NCBI GenBank assembly: GCA_028485475.2
Contig: CP144143.1
Span: forward strand, 1,426,001 to 1,490,000
Source: Chitinophagaceae bacterium C216
GTDB lineage: Bacteria > Bacteroidota > Bacteroidia > Chitinophagales > Chitinophagaceae
Direction of reading: 5' to 3'
DNA: 64,000 nt
Shown: one piece after another, positions 16,032-26,200 of the stretch
Layout of the letters: every line of letters begins with the position of its first letter
How positions within the stretch are numbered: position 1 is the stretch's first letter
Translations under genes and position numbers: made by a program
Notes under the pieces: generated by a model
What the model was told of the DNA's origin: nothing
Databases searched by the model: none
The model's input: only the letters and a program-made list of their open reading frames with translations

Positions 16032-16943
16032 ATGAATGGAAGAAGAAAATTCTTAAAGAACCTCGCTTCTTTAGCAGCTATTCCTGCATTATCTCTGAAA
16101 GAGCTTAAAATCGGCACGCATGTGGCTGAAAAAAGTTTCAGGGTAATGAGTTGTAATATTCGAGTAGCTCTGGATGAAGATGAAAAGAAAGGAGTAGGCT
16201 GGTCTTCCAGGAAAAACATTTGTCTAAAAATCATTGAAAGCAAAAAACCAGATATTATTTGCTTACAGGAAGTATTGCGAGTACAGGCAGATGATTTCAG
16301 GAAGCATTTTTCTTCTTATCAACTTTTTGGATTCGATGGTCCTGAAATGGATGTACATCCTACAGGTTATCATGGGATTGCCAAAAATCCTATTTTGTAT
16401 TCCAAAGCTCGGTATGAGCTGCTTTCGGGTGGTGCATATTGGTTGTCAGAAACGCCGTTGATTGCAGGAAGTAAGTCTTGGGATACTGCCCGCGCTCGAA
16501 ACATGTGTTGGGTTCGTCTTAAGGATAAAATTTCAGGAAAACAGTTACGGGTAGTCAACTTGCATTTAGACCATGTGTCTGCTCAGGCTAAAACTGAGCA
16601 ACTGAAATTGGTAGTGGAAGAAAGTGCTCAATATTTGCCTGAGTTTAATCAGATAATGGCCGGAGATTTCAATAGTCGTTACCAGAGTAAGGTGCTGGAA
16701 TCGGCTCGAAAAGGCGGTTGGAAGGAAAGCTATGAAACTATTCACGGCGAAAAAGAAGCCGGCTTTACTGCCCACGAGTTTCAAGGACTGAATTATGAGA
16801 AGGGCCCATCTAAAGGTAGAATAGATTATATCTGGTACAGAGGAAAAATTAAACCTCTTGCTACAACTATTGTCAAAGATCACATCAACGGTAAATACCC
16901 CAGTGATCATTTCTTTTTGCAATCTGATTTTATAATGGAATAA
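16032..16943 (+). CDS. Endonuclease/exonuclease/phosphatase-fold protein, Tat-exported
   Basis: A 303-residue DNase I-like hydrolase. From ATG 16032 the N-terminus GRRKFLKNLASLAAIPAL is a classic twin-arginine signal (RRKFLK), so it should be exported folded. The metal and catalytic residues are visible as the Asn in SCNIRVAL, the Glu in CLQEVL, the Asp and Asn in AGDFNSRY, and the terminal SDHFFL. The family includes phosphodiesterases, sphingomyelinases and inositol-phosphate phosphatases. Given a GDPD upstream and a metallophosphoesterase 12 bases downstream, a phosphoester-cleaving role fits better than DNA repair. The exact substrate is unknown. Confidence 0.87.
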   Translation: MNGRRKFLKNLASLAAIPALSLKELKIGTHVAEKSFRVMSCNIRVALDEDEKKGVGWSSRKNICLKIIESKKPDIICLQEVLRVQADDFRKHFSSYQLFGFDGPEMDVHPTGYHGIAKNPILYSKARYELLSGGAYWLSETPLIAGSKSWDTARARNMCWVRLKDKISGKQLRVVNLHLDHVSAQAKTEQLKLVVEESAQYLPEFNQIMAGDFNSRYQSKVLESARKGGWKESYETIHGEKEAGFTAHEFQGLNYEKGPSKGRIDYIWYRGKIKPLATTIVKDHINGKYPSDHFFLQSDFIME

Positions 16944-16955
16944 AACTATATGCTA

Positions 16956-18062
16956 ATGAAAAAATATCTTATTCCCACGCTGGTTTTTTTATTTATTACG
17001 ATAAGTGTTTTTGCGCAGCAAGATTATAAAAAGCCCACTCTTGAAAATAAAGACTCTTGGTCGTTAATTCTAATTCCGGATATTCAGAATTATGTAAAAT
17101 GGAACCGAAATACTCCTATTCTGGATTTAATGATGGCGTGGATAGAAGATAATATTGATTCGCTAAACATTAAAATGGTGATGTGTGCGGGCGATCTAGT
17201 CGAGACTGATGAAAAAATTGCCAACGATAATAACGGCGATCGTACCACGCAACAGCAATGGGAGACAGCATCTAAAGTATTTTCGAGATTGGATGGAAAA
17301 GTGGCTTATATTGCCGCTACCGGTAATCATGATTACAGTATTGACCGAATGGGAAATCGATCAACTCGATACAATGATTTTTTCACTATTGAAAGGAATC
17401 ATCTGAACAAAAAATATCTAGTTCAGCATGGAAAAAATGAGCAGGGAAGACCCTCTCTGGATAATGCTGCTTATGAGATTAAAAACCTAAATGGAAAGGA
17501 TTATTTATTTCTAACACTGGAGTATGGTCCTCGCGATTCAATGCTTACTTGGGCTAAGAAAATTGTGGACCTAAAGCAGTACCAGAATCATCGCGTAGTG
17601 TTGCTTACGCATAATTATCTTAACACGAAGGATAAACGTACTACCAGTGAAATAAAGTGGAGATTTTTGGAACCTTATATCATAAACAATGCAACTGTGA
17701 AAGCTCCTGCTATACCATTACCCAATGCCAACAACGGAGAGCAGATATGGCAAAAATTGGTAGAACCTGCTTCTAATATCGAGTTGGTATTATGTGGACA
17801 TATTTCAGGCGAAGGTTATCGTAAGGATAAAAACAAGGCAGGAAAAACCGTGCATCAAATGTTGTTTGATGCACAGTCGATGGGAGGTGGACATAGAGAA
17901 GGAAATGGCGGTGATGGTTGGTTGCGCATTCTAGAATTTATGCCCGATGGTAAAACGGTGAAGGTGAAAACTTTCTCACCCTTGTTTGCAGCTTCGCCAT
18001 CTACAAGGCATTTGGCCTGGAAAAAAGATGAGCGAAATGAATATGTGTTTAAGTTTGATTAG
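16956..18062 (+). CDS. Calcineurin-like metallophosphoesterase, secreted
   Basis: A 368-residue product from ATG 16956 with signal peptide KKYLIPTLVFLFITISVFAQ. The metallophosphoesterase blocks are visible in order: IPDIQNYV (about residue 45, with Gln where many family members have His), CAGDLVE, TGNHDY, LLTHNYL and CGHISGEG. The P-D-x-Q-N-Y form is one I associate with a secreted subfamily of these enzymes. The last block has GHIS instead of GHxH. It ends the operon and is followed by a hairpin at 18087. It would remove phosphate from a product of the two upstream phosphodiesterases, inferred from context. Confidence 0.86.
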   Translation: MKKYLIPTLVFLFITISVFAQQDYKKPTLENKDSWSLILIPDIQNYVKWNRNTPILDLMMAWIEDNIDSLNIKMVMCAGDLVETDEKIANDNNGDRTTQQQWETASKVFSRLDGKVAYIAATGNHDYSIDRMGNRSTRYNDFFTIERNHLNKKYLVQHGKNEQGRPSLDNAAYEIKNLNGKDYLFLTLEYGPRDSMLTWAKKIVDLKQYQNHRVVLLTHNYLNTKDKRTTSEIKWRFLEPYIINNATVKAPAIPLPNANNGEQIWQKLVEPASNIELVLCGHISGEGYRKDKNKAGKTVHQMLFDAQSMGGGHREGNGGDGWLRILEFMPDGKTVKVKTFSPLFAASPSTRHLAWKKDERNEYVFKFD

Positions 18063-18086
18063 ACGGGATAAAATGTAATATATAGC

Positions 18087-18128
18087 AAGCCCATAGGAAA
18101 TCTTATTGAGAATAACTCCTATGGGCTT
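18087..18128. terminator. Hairpin between convergent operon end and glnS
   Basis: AAGCCCATAGGA and TCCTATGGGCTT form a perfect 12-base stem with an 18-base loop between the ends of two convergent genes. The T tract is weak on both sides, so the terminator role comes from position and stem strength. Confidence 0.65.
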
Positions 18129-18157
18129 ATCTATGTTTTGCAACTAGAGATTAAAAA

Positions 18158-19834
18158 TTAGGCTTTGGACGCAGCTTTGGCCCAAGTATCTTTTAATGTT
18201 ACAGTTCTGTTGAACACCAATTTGTCTTTAGGGCTTTCTTTATCTAATACGAAATATCCTTTTCTTAAAAACTGGAAGCGGTGTTCCAGGGCTGCTTCTT
18301 GTAAAGAAGGCTCAGCCAGTGCATTGGGAACCACATTTAACGAGTTCGGGTTGATATAAGCTGTATAATTTTCAACACTACCCGGATCCTCGATAGTGAA
18401 TAAACGATCATACTCGTTTACAGTAATCGTAATATATTCTTTTGCATTTACCCAATGCAGCGTTCCTTTTACATGGATACCCGATGTATCTTCACCGCTC
18501 TTGCTTTCAGGAATGTAAGAACAGTTCAGTTGTATAATATTACCTGCATCATCCTTTATCACTTCATCACATCGGATGATATAGGCATGTTTTAAGCGAA
18601 CCATTTGTCCGGGGGCTAGCCTGAAGTATTTTTTAGGCGGGTTTTCCATGAAGTCCTCCCGTTCAATATATATTTCATTACTAAAGCTGATGTCACGATA
18701 ACCTGCATTCGGATCTTCGGGGTTATTTTCTGCTTTTAGTAGCTCACTTCCTTTTTCATAATTAGTAATCACCACTTTGATGGGATTAAAGACAACCATT
18801 CTGCGAAGCGCAATTTTATTGAGATGTTCGCGCGCACAAAACTCCAGCAAACTCATGTCCACCATATTCTCGCGTTTACCCACACCGATGCGCTCACAGA
18901 AGTCCCGAATGCTTTCAGGAGTAAAACCGCGACGTCGAAAACCCGCAATAGTTGGCATACGCGGATCATCCCAGCCGCTAACATACCCAGCAGTAACCAG
19001 ATGCAATAATTTTCTTTTGCTGGTAACGGTATGACTCAAGTTCCTTCTAGCGAATTCGTATTGTTTGGAAGGATAAATTTCTAGTTTTTCGATGAGCCAG
19101 TCGTAAACTTCGCGGTGTGGTACAAACTCCATCGTACATATGGAATGTGTAACACGTTCGATGGAATCGCTTTGCCCATGCGCAAAATCATACATGGGAT
19201 AAATACACCAAGTATCTCCCGTACGATGATGATGTGCGTGCTTGATACGATACAAAATAGGGTCGCGCATCAGCATATTAGGCGATGCCATGTCTATTTT
19301 AGCGCGCAGTACTTTTTCCCCATCTTTATATTTTCCGGCACGCATTTCGGCAAAAAGCTTCAGATTCTCTTCCGGGGTGCGGTCCGCATATTTGTTGCGA
19401 TATCCCGGTTGAGTGGGCGTACCTTTTTGTTCGGCTATCTCTTCACTGGTACTATCATCTACATATGCCAGTCCTTTTTTGATCAGTCTTTCGGCATATT
19501 CATACAGCTGTTCGAAGTAATCCGATGCATAAAGCTCATGCTTCCACTCGAAGCCCAACCATTTAATATCTTCCTTAATACTTTCTACGTATTCGGTATC
19601 TTCTGTGGTGGGGTTGGTGTCGTCGAATCGCAAATTGGTGTAGCCTTTGTATTTACGGGTTAAACCAAAATTTAGGCAGATACTACTTGCATGCCCAATA
19701 TGCAGATAGCCGTTCGGTTCCGGAGGAAACCGCGTTACTATTGAGTCATATTTACCTTCTGCCAGGTCCCTTTCTATGATTTCTTCAATGAAGTTAAGGC
19801 TCTTTTCTTCCTTCACATGATTTTCTTCGCTCAT
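18158..19834 (-). CDS. glnS: Glutaminyl-tRNA synthetase
   Basis: Charges tRNA-Gln with glutamine directly. The 558-residue length matches bacterial GlnRS. RFPPEPNGYLHIGHASS holds the HIGH motif (residues 45-48), and VTSKRKLLHLV holds the class I KMSKS equivalent in the TSKRKLL form. FDDTNP and IRDFCERIGV are typical for GlnRS. The C-terminal anticodon-binding beta barrels (about 340-545) are complete. An exact -7 box (TAAATTTG on the minus strand, 19857-19864) lies just upstream. Presence of glnS implies that this organism does not rely only on the GatCAB transamidation route for Gln-tRNA. Confidence 0.97.
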   Translation of the reverse strand: MSEENHVKEEKSLNFIEEIIERDLAEGKYDSIVTRFPPEPNGYLHIGHASSICLNFGLTRKYKGYTNLRFDDTNPTTEDTEYVESIKEDIKWLGFEWKHELYASDYFEQLYEYAERLIKKGLAYVDDSTSEEIAEQKGTPTQPGYRNKYADRTPEENLKLFAEMRAGKYKDGEKVLRAKIDMASPNMLMRDPILYRIKHAHHHRTGDTWCIYPMYDFAHGQSDSIERVTHSICTMEFVPHREVYDWLIEKLEIYPSKQYEFARRNLSHTVTSKRKLLHLVTAGYVSGWDDPRMPTIAGFRRRGFTPESIRDFCERIGVGKRENMVDMSLLEFCAREHLNKIALRRMVVFNPIKVVITNYEKGSELLKAENNPEDPNAGYRDISFSNEIYIEREDFMENPPKKYFRLAPGQMVRLKHAYIIRCDEVIKDDAGNIIQLNCSYIPESKSGEDTSGIHVKGTLHWVNAKEYITITVNEYDRLFTIEDPGSVENYTAYINPNSLNVVPNALAEPSLQEAALEHRFQFLRKGYFVLDKESPKDKLVFNRTVTLKDTWAKAASKA

Positions 19835-20157
19835 ATTTGTAGAACTTGAGTATCTGCAAATTTAACTTTTTTTAGACAGCTTTAATCAATGTATTTTCCC
19901 AAACATTCTATTTCAGTCAACTAGATCGGATCTGTATTTAGTTCGTATAAATATTGCGTACAATCAATTGACCGAGTGCATCAATCGTTTGTTTATTTTC
20001 TTATCTTCATAGAAAATAGTTGCTTAGCTAACTAAATATATCCGTAAGACGGTTGCATGATTATGACGCGTTGAATGAGCGTTTAGTTGTAATCAAAGTT
20101 CATATTTCGAGAGCTTTTTACGTAAGAGCATTGCGGCCGGTTTTAATAGCAAAAGCC
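19835..20157. promoter_or_regulatory. Divergent intergenic region between glnS and fadN
   Basis: For glnS, the minus strand reads TAAATTTG (19857-19864), an exact -7 element, with a TTG at 19887-19889 22 bases away as a possible -33 box. For fadN I see no clear -7 box. A plus-strand frame open from 20053 extends fadN upstream, but its sequence is unlike the family, so I treat it as non-coding leader. No RNA gene is recognised. Confidence 0.4.
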
Positions 20158-22542
20158 ATGAAAAGAACAATTAAAAAAGTTGCTGTTTTAGGTAGCGGTG
20201 TTATGGGTTCCCGTATTGCTTGTCATTTTGCGGGGGTTGGTATTCCGGTGTTATTATTGGATATGCCGGCTCCGTTACCACCTGAAGGACAATCCACATC
20301 TTATGACAAGAATAAACTGGTGAATGAAGCCTTACAAGCCGCTTTGAAGAGCAACCCCTCGCCGGTTTATACTCGAGACGTGGTTAAAAAAATCACCACA
20401 GGTAACTTCGATGATAATATGAAGGATATCGCTACCTGTGATTGGGTGATAGAAGTGGTGGTGGAAAGATTGGATGTGAAGCGAGCCATTTTCGATCAGG
20501 TAGAGCAATACCGCAAGCCCCAGACTCTAATAACAACTAATACTTCTGGCATTCCCATACATTTGATGGCAGAGGGTAGAAGTGATGACTTCAGAAAACA
20601 TTTCTGTGGTACGCACTTTTTCAATCCGCCACGTTATCTACGTCTTTTGGAAATCATTCCTACGGCCGACACAGACCCGGAAGTTGTGCAATTCCTCATG
20701 GATTTTGGAGATGTGATACTGGGTAAGACCACTGTGCTGTGCAAGGATACTCCAGCATTTATTGCCAACCGCATTGGCGTATTCAGTATTATGTCTGTTT
20801 TTTCACTGGTAGATAAGCTGGGATTAACCATTGATGAAGTAGAGCTCCTTACGGGGCCGATAATAGGGCGTCCCAAATCTGCTACTTTTCGTACGGCAGA
20901 TGTAGTGGGTATTGATACCTTGGTAAAAGTGGCCAACGGAATATATGAAAACTGCCCTTCAGATGAAGCGCGCGAGTTATTTAAAATACCGGAATGGCTG
21001 CATAGCATTGTAGCCAATAACTGGCTAGGAGATAAAACTGGGCAGGGTTTCTTTAAAAAAATGCCCCCTACACAGGAAGGAGAAAAACAAATCTATTCGC
21101 TGGACTTAAAAACACTGGAATATAAGCCTAGAGTAAAAGCAAAATTTGCTTCAGTCGATGCTGCTAAGCCGGTTGAGGATTTGTCGGTAAGGCTGAAAAT
21201 GCTGTTTCAGTCACCCGATAAAGCCGGAGAATTTTACAGACATTTTCACTACGGGCTGTTTTCTTATATCAGTCATCGTATTCCGGAAATAAGTGAGGAG
21301 TTTTATCGCATAGATGATGCTTTAAAAGCCGGATTTGGATGGGAGATCGGCGCATTTGAAACATGGGATTTGCTTGGGCCTGAAAAAGTAGTGGCCGATA
21401 TGAAAGATGCGGGCTATGCCGTAGCTCCCTGGGTAGAAGCCATGATTGCTGCGGGACATAAAACATTCTATAAATCCGAACAGGGTAAAACTTTGTTTTA
21501 TGATGTTGCAACAGCGAAATATATACCCATATCCGGTAAGGAAACGCTCATCCTTCTTAAAAACTATGCTGATAAATTAATTTGGAAGAATAACAGTTGT
21601 AAGCTCTATGATATTGGAGATGATGTGTTGGCGCTGCAATGGAATACCAAGATGGGAACTATTGGAGGCGATGTGTTAAGCGGCATTCAGACGGCTATCG
21701 ATAAAGCCGAAAAGGATTATAAGGGGCTTGTAATAGCCAATGATGGTACAAACTTCTCTGCAGGCGCCAATGTGGGCATGATATTCATGCTGGCTGTGGA
21801 GCAGGAGTTTGATGAGCTGGACTTTGCTATTCGGTCCTTCCAAAATACGATGATGCGGGTACGCTACTCTTCAGTTCCGGTAGTAGTGGCGCCGCATGGG
21901 CTTGCATTAGGTGGTGGTTGTGAATTGAGCATGCACGCAGATAAGGTATGTGCCGCAGCTGAAACGTATACGGGATTAGTAGAACTAGGTGTTGGTGTGA
22001 TACCTGGGGGCGGAGGGACCAAAGAGTTTGTATTGCGCGCAGCGGATGATGTGCAACCCGGCGTTCCGGAAAACATTCCTTTGCAGAATCGTTTTATAAC
22101 TATTGCAACTGCCAAAGTTGCTACTTCTGCATTCGAAGCTTATCAATTAGGTATTTACCGTAGCGGACAGGATGAGGTGGTGATCAATCAGGATCGTCGT
22201 ATTACAGAAGCAAAAAACCGTGTTATCAGTTTGTATGATGCGGGATATGTGCAACCGGTACCCCGCAACGATATCAAAGTATTAGGTCGTAGTGCACTTG
22301 GCGCTTTGCTGGCTGGTATTCACGCCATGCAGCGGGGTAATTATGCCACCGAGCATGATGCTAAGGTGGCCCGGAAGCTGGCCTATGTGATGTGTGGTGG
22401 AGACCTTAGCGAACCTACATTGGTATCGGAACAATATTTGTTGGATCTAGAGCGTGAAGCATTTCTTTCGTTATGCGGAGAAAGAAAAACACTGGAGCGT
22501 TTGCAAAGTGTAATTAAAACCGGCAAACCGATACGCAATTAA
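20158..22542 (+). CDS. fadN: 3-hydroxyacyl-CoA dehydrogenase/enoyl-CoA hydratase fusion (FadN-type)
   Basis: Two-activity beta-oxidation enzyme of 794 residues. The dehydrogenase comes first: KVAVLGSGVMGSRIACHFAG is the NAD-binding motif at about residue 6, HFFNPPRYLRLLEIIP follows, and the C-terminal 3HCDH domain reaches about residue 400. The enoyl-CoA hydratase/isomerase comes last: NDGTNFSAGANVGM for the oxyanion hole near residue 540, then LALGGGCELSMHAD and GVGVIPGGGGTKEF. This order and length match Bacillus FadN rather than E. coli FadB, in which the hydratase is first. ATG 20158 is chosen because the family consensus begins there. The thiolase and acyl-CoA dehydrogenase usually paired with it are not adjacent. 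Confidence 0.92.
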   Translation: MKRTIKKVAVLGSGVMGSRIACHFAGVGIPVLLLDMPAPLPPEGQSTSYDKNKLVNEALQAALKSNPSPVYTRDVVKKITTGNFDDNMKDIATCDWVIEVVVERLDVKRAIFDQVEQYRKPQTLITTNTSGIPIHLMAEGRSDDFRKHFCGTHFFNPPRYLRLLEIIPTADTDPEVVQFLMDFGDVILGKTTVLCKDTPAFIANRIGVFSIMSVFSLVDKLGLTIDEVELLTGPIIGRPKSATFRTADVVGIDTLVKVANGIYENCPSDEARELFKIPEWLHSIVANNWLGDKTGQGFFKKMPPTQEGEKQIYSLDLKTLEYKPRVKAKFASVDAAKPVEDLSVRLKMLFQSPDKAGEFYRHFHYGLFSYISHRIPEISEEFYRIDDALKAGFGWEIGAFETWDLLGPEKVVADMKDAGYAVAPWVEAMIAAGHKTFYKSEQGKTLFYDVATAKYIPISGKETLILLKNYADKLIWKNNSCKLYDIGDDVLALQWNTKMGTIGGDVLSGIQTAIDKAEKDYKGLVIANDGTNFSAGANVGMIFMLAVEQEFDELDFAIRSFQNTMMRVRYSSVPVVVAPHGLALGGGCELSMHADKVCAAAETYTGLVELGVGVIPGGGGTKEFVLRAADDVQPGVPENIPLQNRFITIATAKVATSAFEAYQLGIYRSGQDEVVINQDRRITEAKNRVISLYDAGYVQPVPRNDIKVLGRSALGALLAGIHAMQRGNYATEHDAKVARKLAYVMCGGDLSEPTLVSEQYLLDLEREAFLSLCGERKTLERLQSVIKTGKPIRN

Positions 22543-22551
22543 AAGGTATCT

Positions 22552-23211
22552 ATGGGTACTGCAGAAATTCAATCTCATAAAACGATTCTAATTCGCTCGC
22601 ATATTGTCACTTATGGCAATGCAGCAGACCCGAAGATTACGGAACAAATACGGGATGAAATCGAAACCATGTGGAACGCGCCGCAGGGTAAAATCTATTT
22701 TGATAAAGAGGTGTACATAGTACAGTTTAGCATTACTGCGGAGTATAACCCGGAGATTACCCCCTTAGAGGTTTTGAGTAACGATAATCCCCGCAATAAT
22801 TATTTTCGTATCGAGGAGTTTGCTTACGGTAATATTTCGTTTGTTGATGGAATAGGCTGTAATTCTGGATACTTCAAGCTGGAGAACCTGTATAGGGGAT
22901 CCACAACAGCGGCACATGAATATGGTCATACTCTCGGATTGGAGCATCCATCAGACTTAGATTTTCGAGGCAAAGGAGCTCCAGGCATCATGTATCCACG
23001 GGGTACTTTAGTAGATCCACAATATCAGTACGACCCTACAAAACCAGCGGGTGTAACGGGTGGTACACTGCATCCTATGTATCGGAAGGTAAGACAGCAG
23101 CAAGATATTGAAATGCTGAAAATACATCGGTTGGACTTTTCAGATAGTATAGCCGTTATAGGAGAATTTAGTAGCGTGTGGCATCCTGATCATCTTGAAA
23201 TTTCGTATTGA
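22552..23211 (+). CDS. Small cytosolic metzincin-type zinc peptidase
   Basis: A 219-residue protein with a full metzincin signature: HEYGHTLGLEH gives His122, Glu123, His126 and His132 (HExxHxxGxxH), and GIMYPRG provides the Met-turn at Met147. There is no signal peptide, pro-domain or lipobox, unlike matrixin-type or secreted M10/M12 enzymes, so it appears to be intracellular or exported in an unknown way. The N-terminal half (about 10-100) is an alpha/beta region with ILIRSHIVTYG and YIVQFSITAEYN. It starts 9 bases after fadN and shares its terminator, so the two are probably co-transcribed. I do not recognise the specific family, and the substrate is unknown. Confidence 0.8.
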   Translation: MGTAEIQSHKTILIRSHIVTYGNAADPKITEQIRDEIETMWNAPQGKIYFDKEVYIVQFSITAEYNPEITPLEVLSNDNPRNNYFRIEEFAYGNISFVDGIGCNSGYFKLENLYRGSTTAAHEYGHTLGLEHPSDLDFRGKGAPGIMYPRGTLVDPQYQYDPTKPAGVTGGTLHPMYRKVRQQQDIEMLKIHRLDFSDSIAVIGEFSSVWHPDHLEISY

Positions 23212-23227
23212 ACAAAAACTTAGGTAT

Positions 23228-23258
23228 AAAAAAACCGGCATTAAGCCGGTTTTTTTAT
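23228..23258. terminator. Bidirectional terminator between metzincin and TonB receptor genes
   Basis: AAAAACCGGC and GCCGGTTTTT form a perfect stem around ATTAA, with A and T runs on either side. It serves both convergent genes. Confidence 0.88.
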
Positions 23259-23272
23259 TGTGCTCCACTTTA

Positions 23273-26200
23273 TTAGTTGAATGTGTATCTAATACCAAAT
23301 TGCATGTAGTAAGTGGAAGTGATTGTCTGGTTAGTGCGGTAGGGATCTCTGATGATATCACCGTTGGCACTGTTAATTCTGAATTGAGGTCTGCCATCAG
23401 GTGCTGTACCTGCAGGAACCAGAATATTGGAGTTAGCGATCTTATAAACGCCCCAGTGGGGGTTGAACAGATTGCCGACATTAAATACATCCCAGAACAC
23501 TTCCAGTGAGTGTTTCGCACCGCCTAAGCCATTGAATATTTGCTGAGCGAATCTCAGGTCAAATTGATTTCTCCAAGGCAGTACTGCACCGTTTCTCTCT
23601 GCATACATACCTTTTCTTTTTCTTAGGTATTTATCTTTTTCAATGAAGTTCATAAAGATCTCCATTTGTTCTTCGGGAGTATATGTTTTACCTCCGTATG
23701 CAGAACCGCTAGCAGTAACGAATACAATCTCACTTGGGTCTTTCGGAACATATATCAGATCATTAACCTGACCATCGTTGTTGAAGTCGCTGGAGTAAGA
23801 ATAAGAGTATCTACCCTGATGTCCTCCTGTGTAGAACAGGGTTACAGAAGTTTTCAGGTTGCCAATCCAGTTGTTGCTATAGGTAACCGAACCCACCAGA
23901 CGGCTAGGCAACACGTTGCTGGTATAGGAAAGTGATGGTTCGTTGGGGTTGCCAGTGTTTTGGAAAGGCAGCGACCACAGATTCGCAATTTGGTCACCAC
24001 TTCCATCGCCGAAGTTTTTAGCTCCACTTCTAGTGTATGCGATGGTGGCAGAGAAGCCTCTCTCAAACAGTTTAGTTAATGATACGGTTGTAGCCCAGTA
24101 ATGACCACCTTTTGCATTCTTCATTACAATCGCATCAAAACCGCTGGTACCACTAGGATCAATTACCCTATTGCCATTAACATCTGTGATTAGTTTATTG
24201 ATATATCTATTCGCTCCTGAAGGGAAGATGTATCTATTGTCTGGATATCCGGCTATATTCATGCGAGTAGGATCTACTAAGTTGGCATTCATTGCTACTA
24301 CGCCATTGATGTCCTTATTGTAGATACCTTCGATAGTACCGATGATGTTCCAAGGTAATTTCACGTCCAAAGCCAAGCTCGACTTCCAGGTTGACGGGAA
24401 TTTCAGATTGGAAGCCATCGCTGATACGCTTGAAGGAATGGATGTTCCTGCTTGAGGTAAGGTAGATGGATAATTAGCCTTGATATCCGGGCTGAAGTTA
24501 GGCATGTTGGGATCTCCTGCCTGATAGCTTTGCAGGAACTGCAACATACCGGCATCACCCGACTGCGCCACAATCCATACGTAAGGGATTCTTCCGGTGA
24601 AAATTCCGGATCCGCCACGTAATACCAGAGAACGATCGCCTAAGATATCATAGTTAAATCCGAGGCGAGGAGACAACATGGCTGTAGTCTTGGGTAGGCT
24701 ACCTGTATTAATTTTCAGACCATTAGCAAATGTAGCTTCTGCCACCAGCGGGTGTGTCTTTATCTCTGCTACGTTTGGATAAGAAGGCAGTTCCACTCTC
24801 AGTCCGGCCATTAACTTAAAGTTTGGAGTGATGTTAAACTCATCCTGTAAGTATAAAGACCACTGAGCAAATTTAAAGCTGGGGAAAGCTTGAGATCCAT
24901 CCTCAGTAAGCGGGAACGTTAAAGCATAGTTGATGGGTTTGGCACCGTTTACAAAGTCTTCCCATGATGCAAAGGTATAAGCACCGGTACCAAATCTTTG
25001 GAACCCGTTTTTGGTGCGGCTGGTTTCGTACTGGATACCTCCGGTTAAAGTGTGGTCTCCTAGTGTATAGCTCGCATCATAATTGAGGGTAAGCGTTTTA
25101 ACATCCCTTAAGTTTCCGAAAGTGAAAGGTTCGTATCCAAAAGTTGTAAGTACGTTATTGCCACTTAAGCCACCTTCATTACTTAGAATATCTACTAGCG
25201 GGAATAAACCTCCGGGAGAGCTTCTAGGTGCGTTTTGGTGTACATAAGAAGCTCTGAAAGAATGGTTCAGATTACCAATTTTACCGTTGTATTCCAATGT
25301 TCCTGTGTACAGGTTATCTTCTTGGAAATAGTTGGAGTTGGCAAAGTGCATTGCGGTATTGGCAGTTCTGCTACCTGCGTAGGAAATCCCTTGGTTTGTA
25401 GTAGATGCACTAATTAAAGAAGGCGTTTTAGATTCTACCTGTGAATATCGGAAGTTGATTTTATGCCCTGTAGCAATGTTCCAGTCGATTCTTCCGAACA
25501 TTTTAGTATTATCACTCTTATAGGAATATCCCTGATAAGGTCCGGGATCATATCCATAATTACTGATCAGGTAGTTACGTACACTATCCAAGAAAGAGGC
25601 TCTCGGTCTAGCTACGTTGGTATTGGAAGGTGACCAGGGGTTGCTGGGTGTCTGCGCGATTTTAGTAGGTCCCGGTTCTGTTTGCTTCATCTGTTCGAAG
25701 TTCAAGAAGAAGAACAGTTTGTTTTTGATGATAGGACCTCCCAAGCTAGCTCCATACTGTTGAATTTTTAAAGGAGCGATGTTGGTAATGTTAAAGTCTT
25801 CGACTCTATAACCTTGCTGTTTATCAGATCTGCCGGTATAAAAAGCAGTTCCGAAAAACTCGTTTCTACCGGAACGGGTAACTGCATTGATAGCGGCACC
25901 AGTAAACCCTGTCTGACGAACATCGTAAGGGGTTACGTTTACGGTAATTTGTTCAATCGCGTCCAAGGAGATAGGAGAACCACCAGCAGGTACATTTTGA
26001 CCAATACCGAACTGGTTGTTAAAGTTAGCACCATCTACGGTGAAGTTGTTAGAGCGATAGTTACCACCACCAATAGCGGTTCCGTTGGCCTGAGGAGCCA
26101 GGCGGGTAAGATCGTTCACACTTCTGCTGATGGATGGTAGGTTTTCAATTTGGGTTCGGGTTACGGTGGTGGAAGTTCCGATACGGTTCCTTTTCATTAA

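Noticed and set aside
19115-19663. 182-codon plus-strand open frame
   Set aside because: Antisense to glnS, which has the HIGH and KMSKS-type motifs; no recognisable domain in the antisense product.
20053-20157. N-terminal extension of fadN
   Set aside because: The FadN family begins at MKRTIKKVAVLG; the upstream residues have no resemblance and no start context.
19835-20157. Search for tRNA or other RNA gene in the longest intergenic gaps
   Set aside because: No cloverleaf-like arms or conserved T-loop sequence were seen here or in the 12115-12352 and 38474-38757 gaps.
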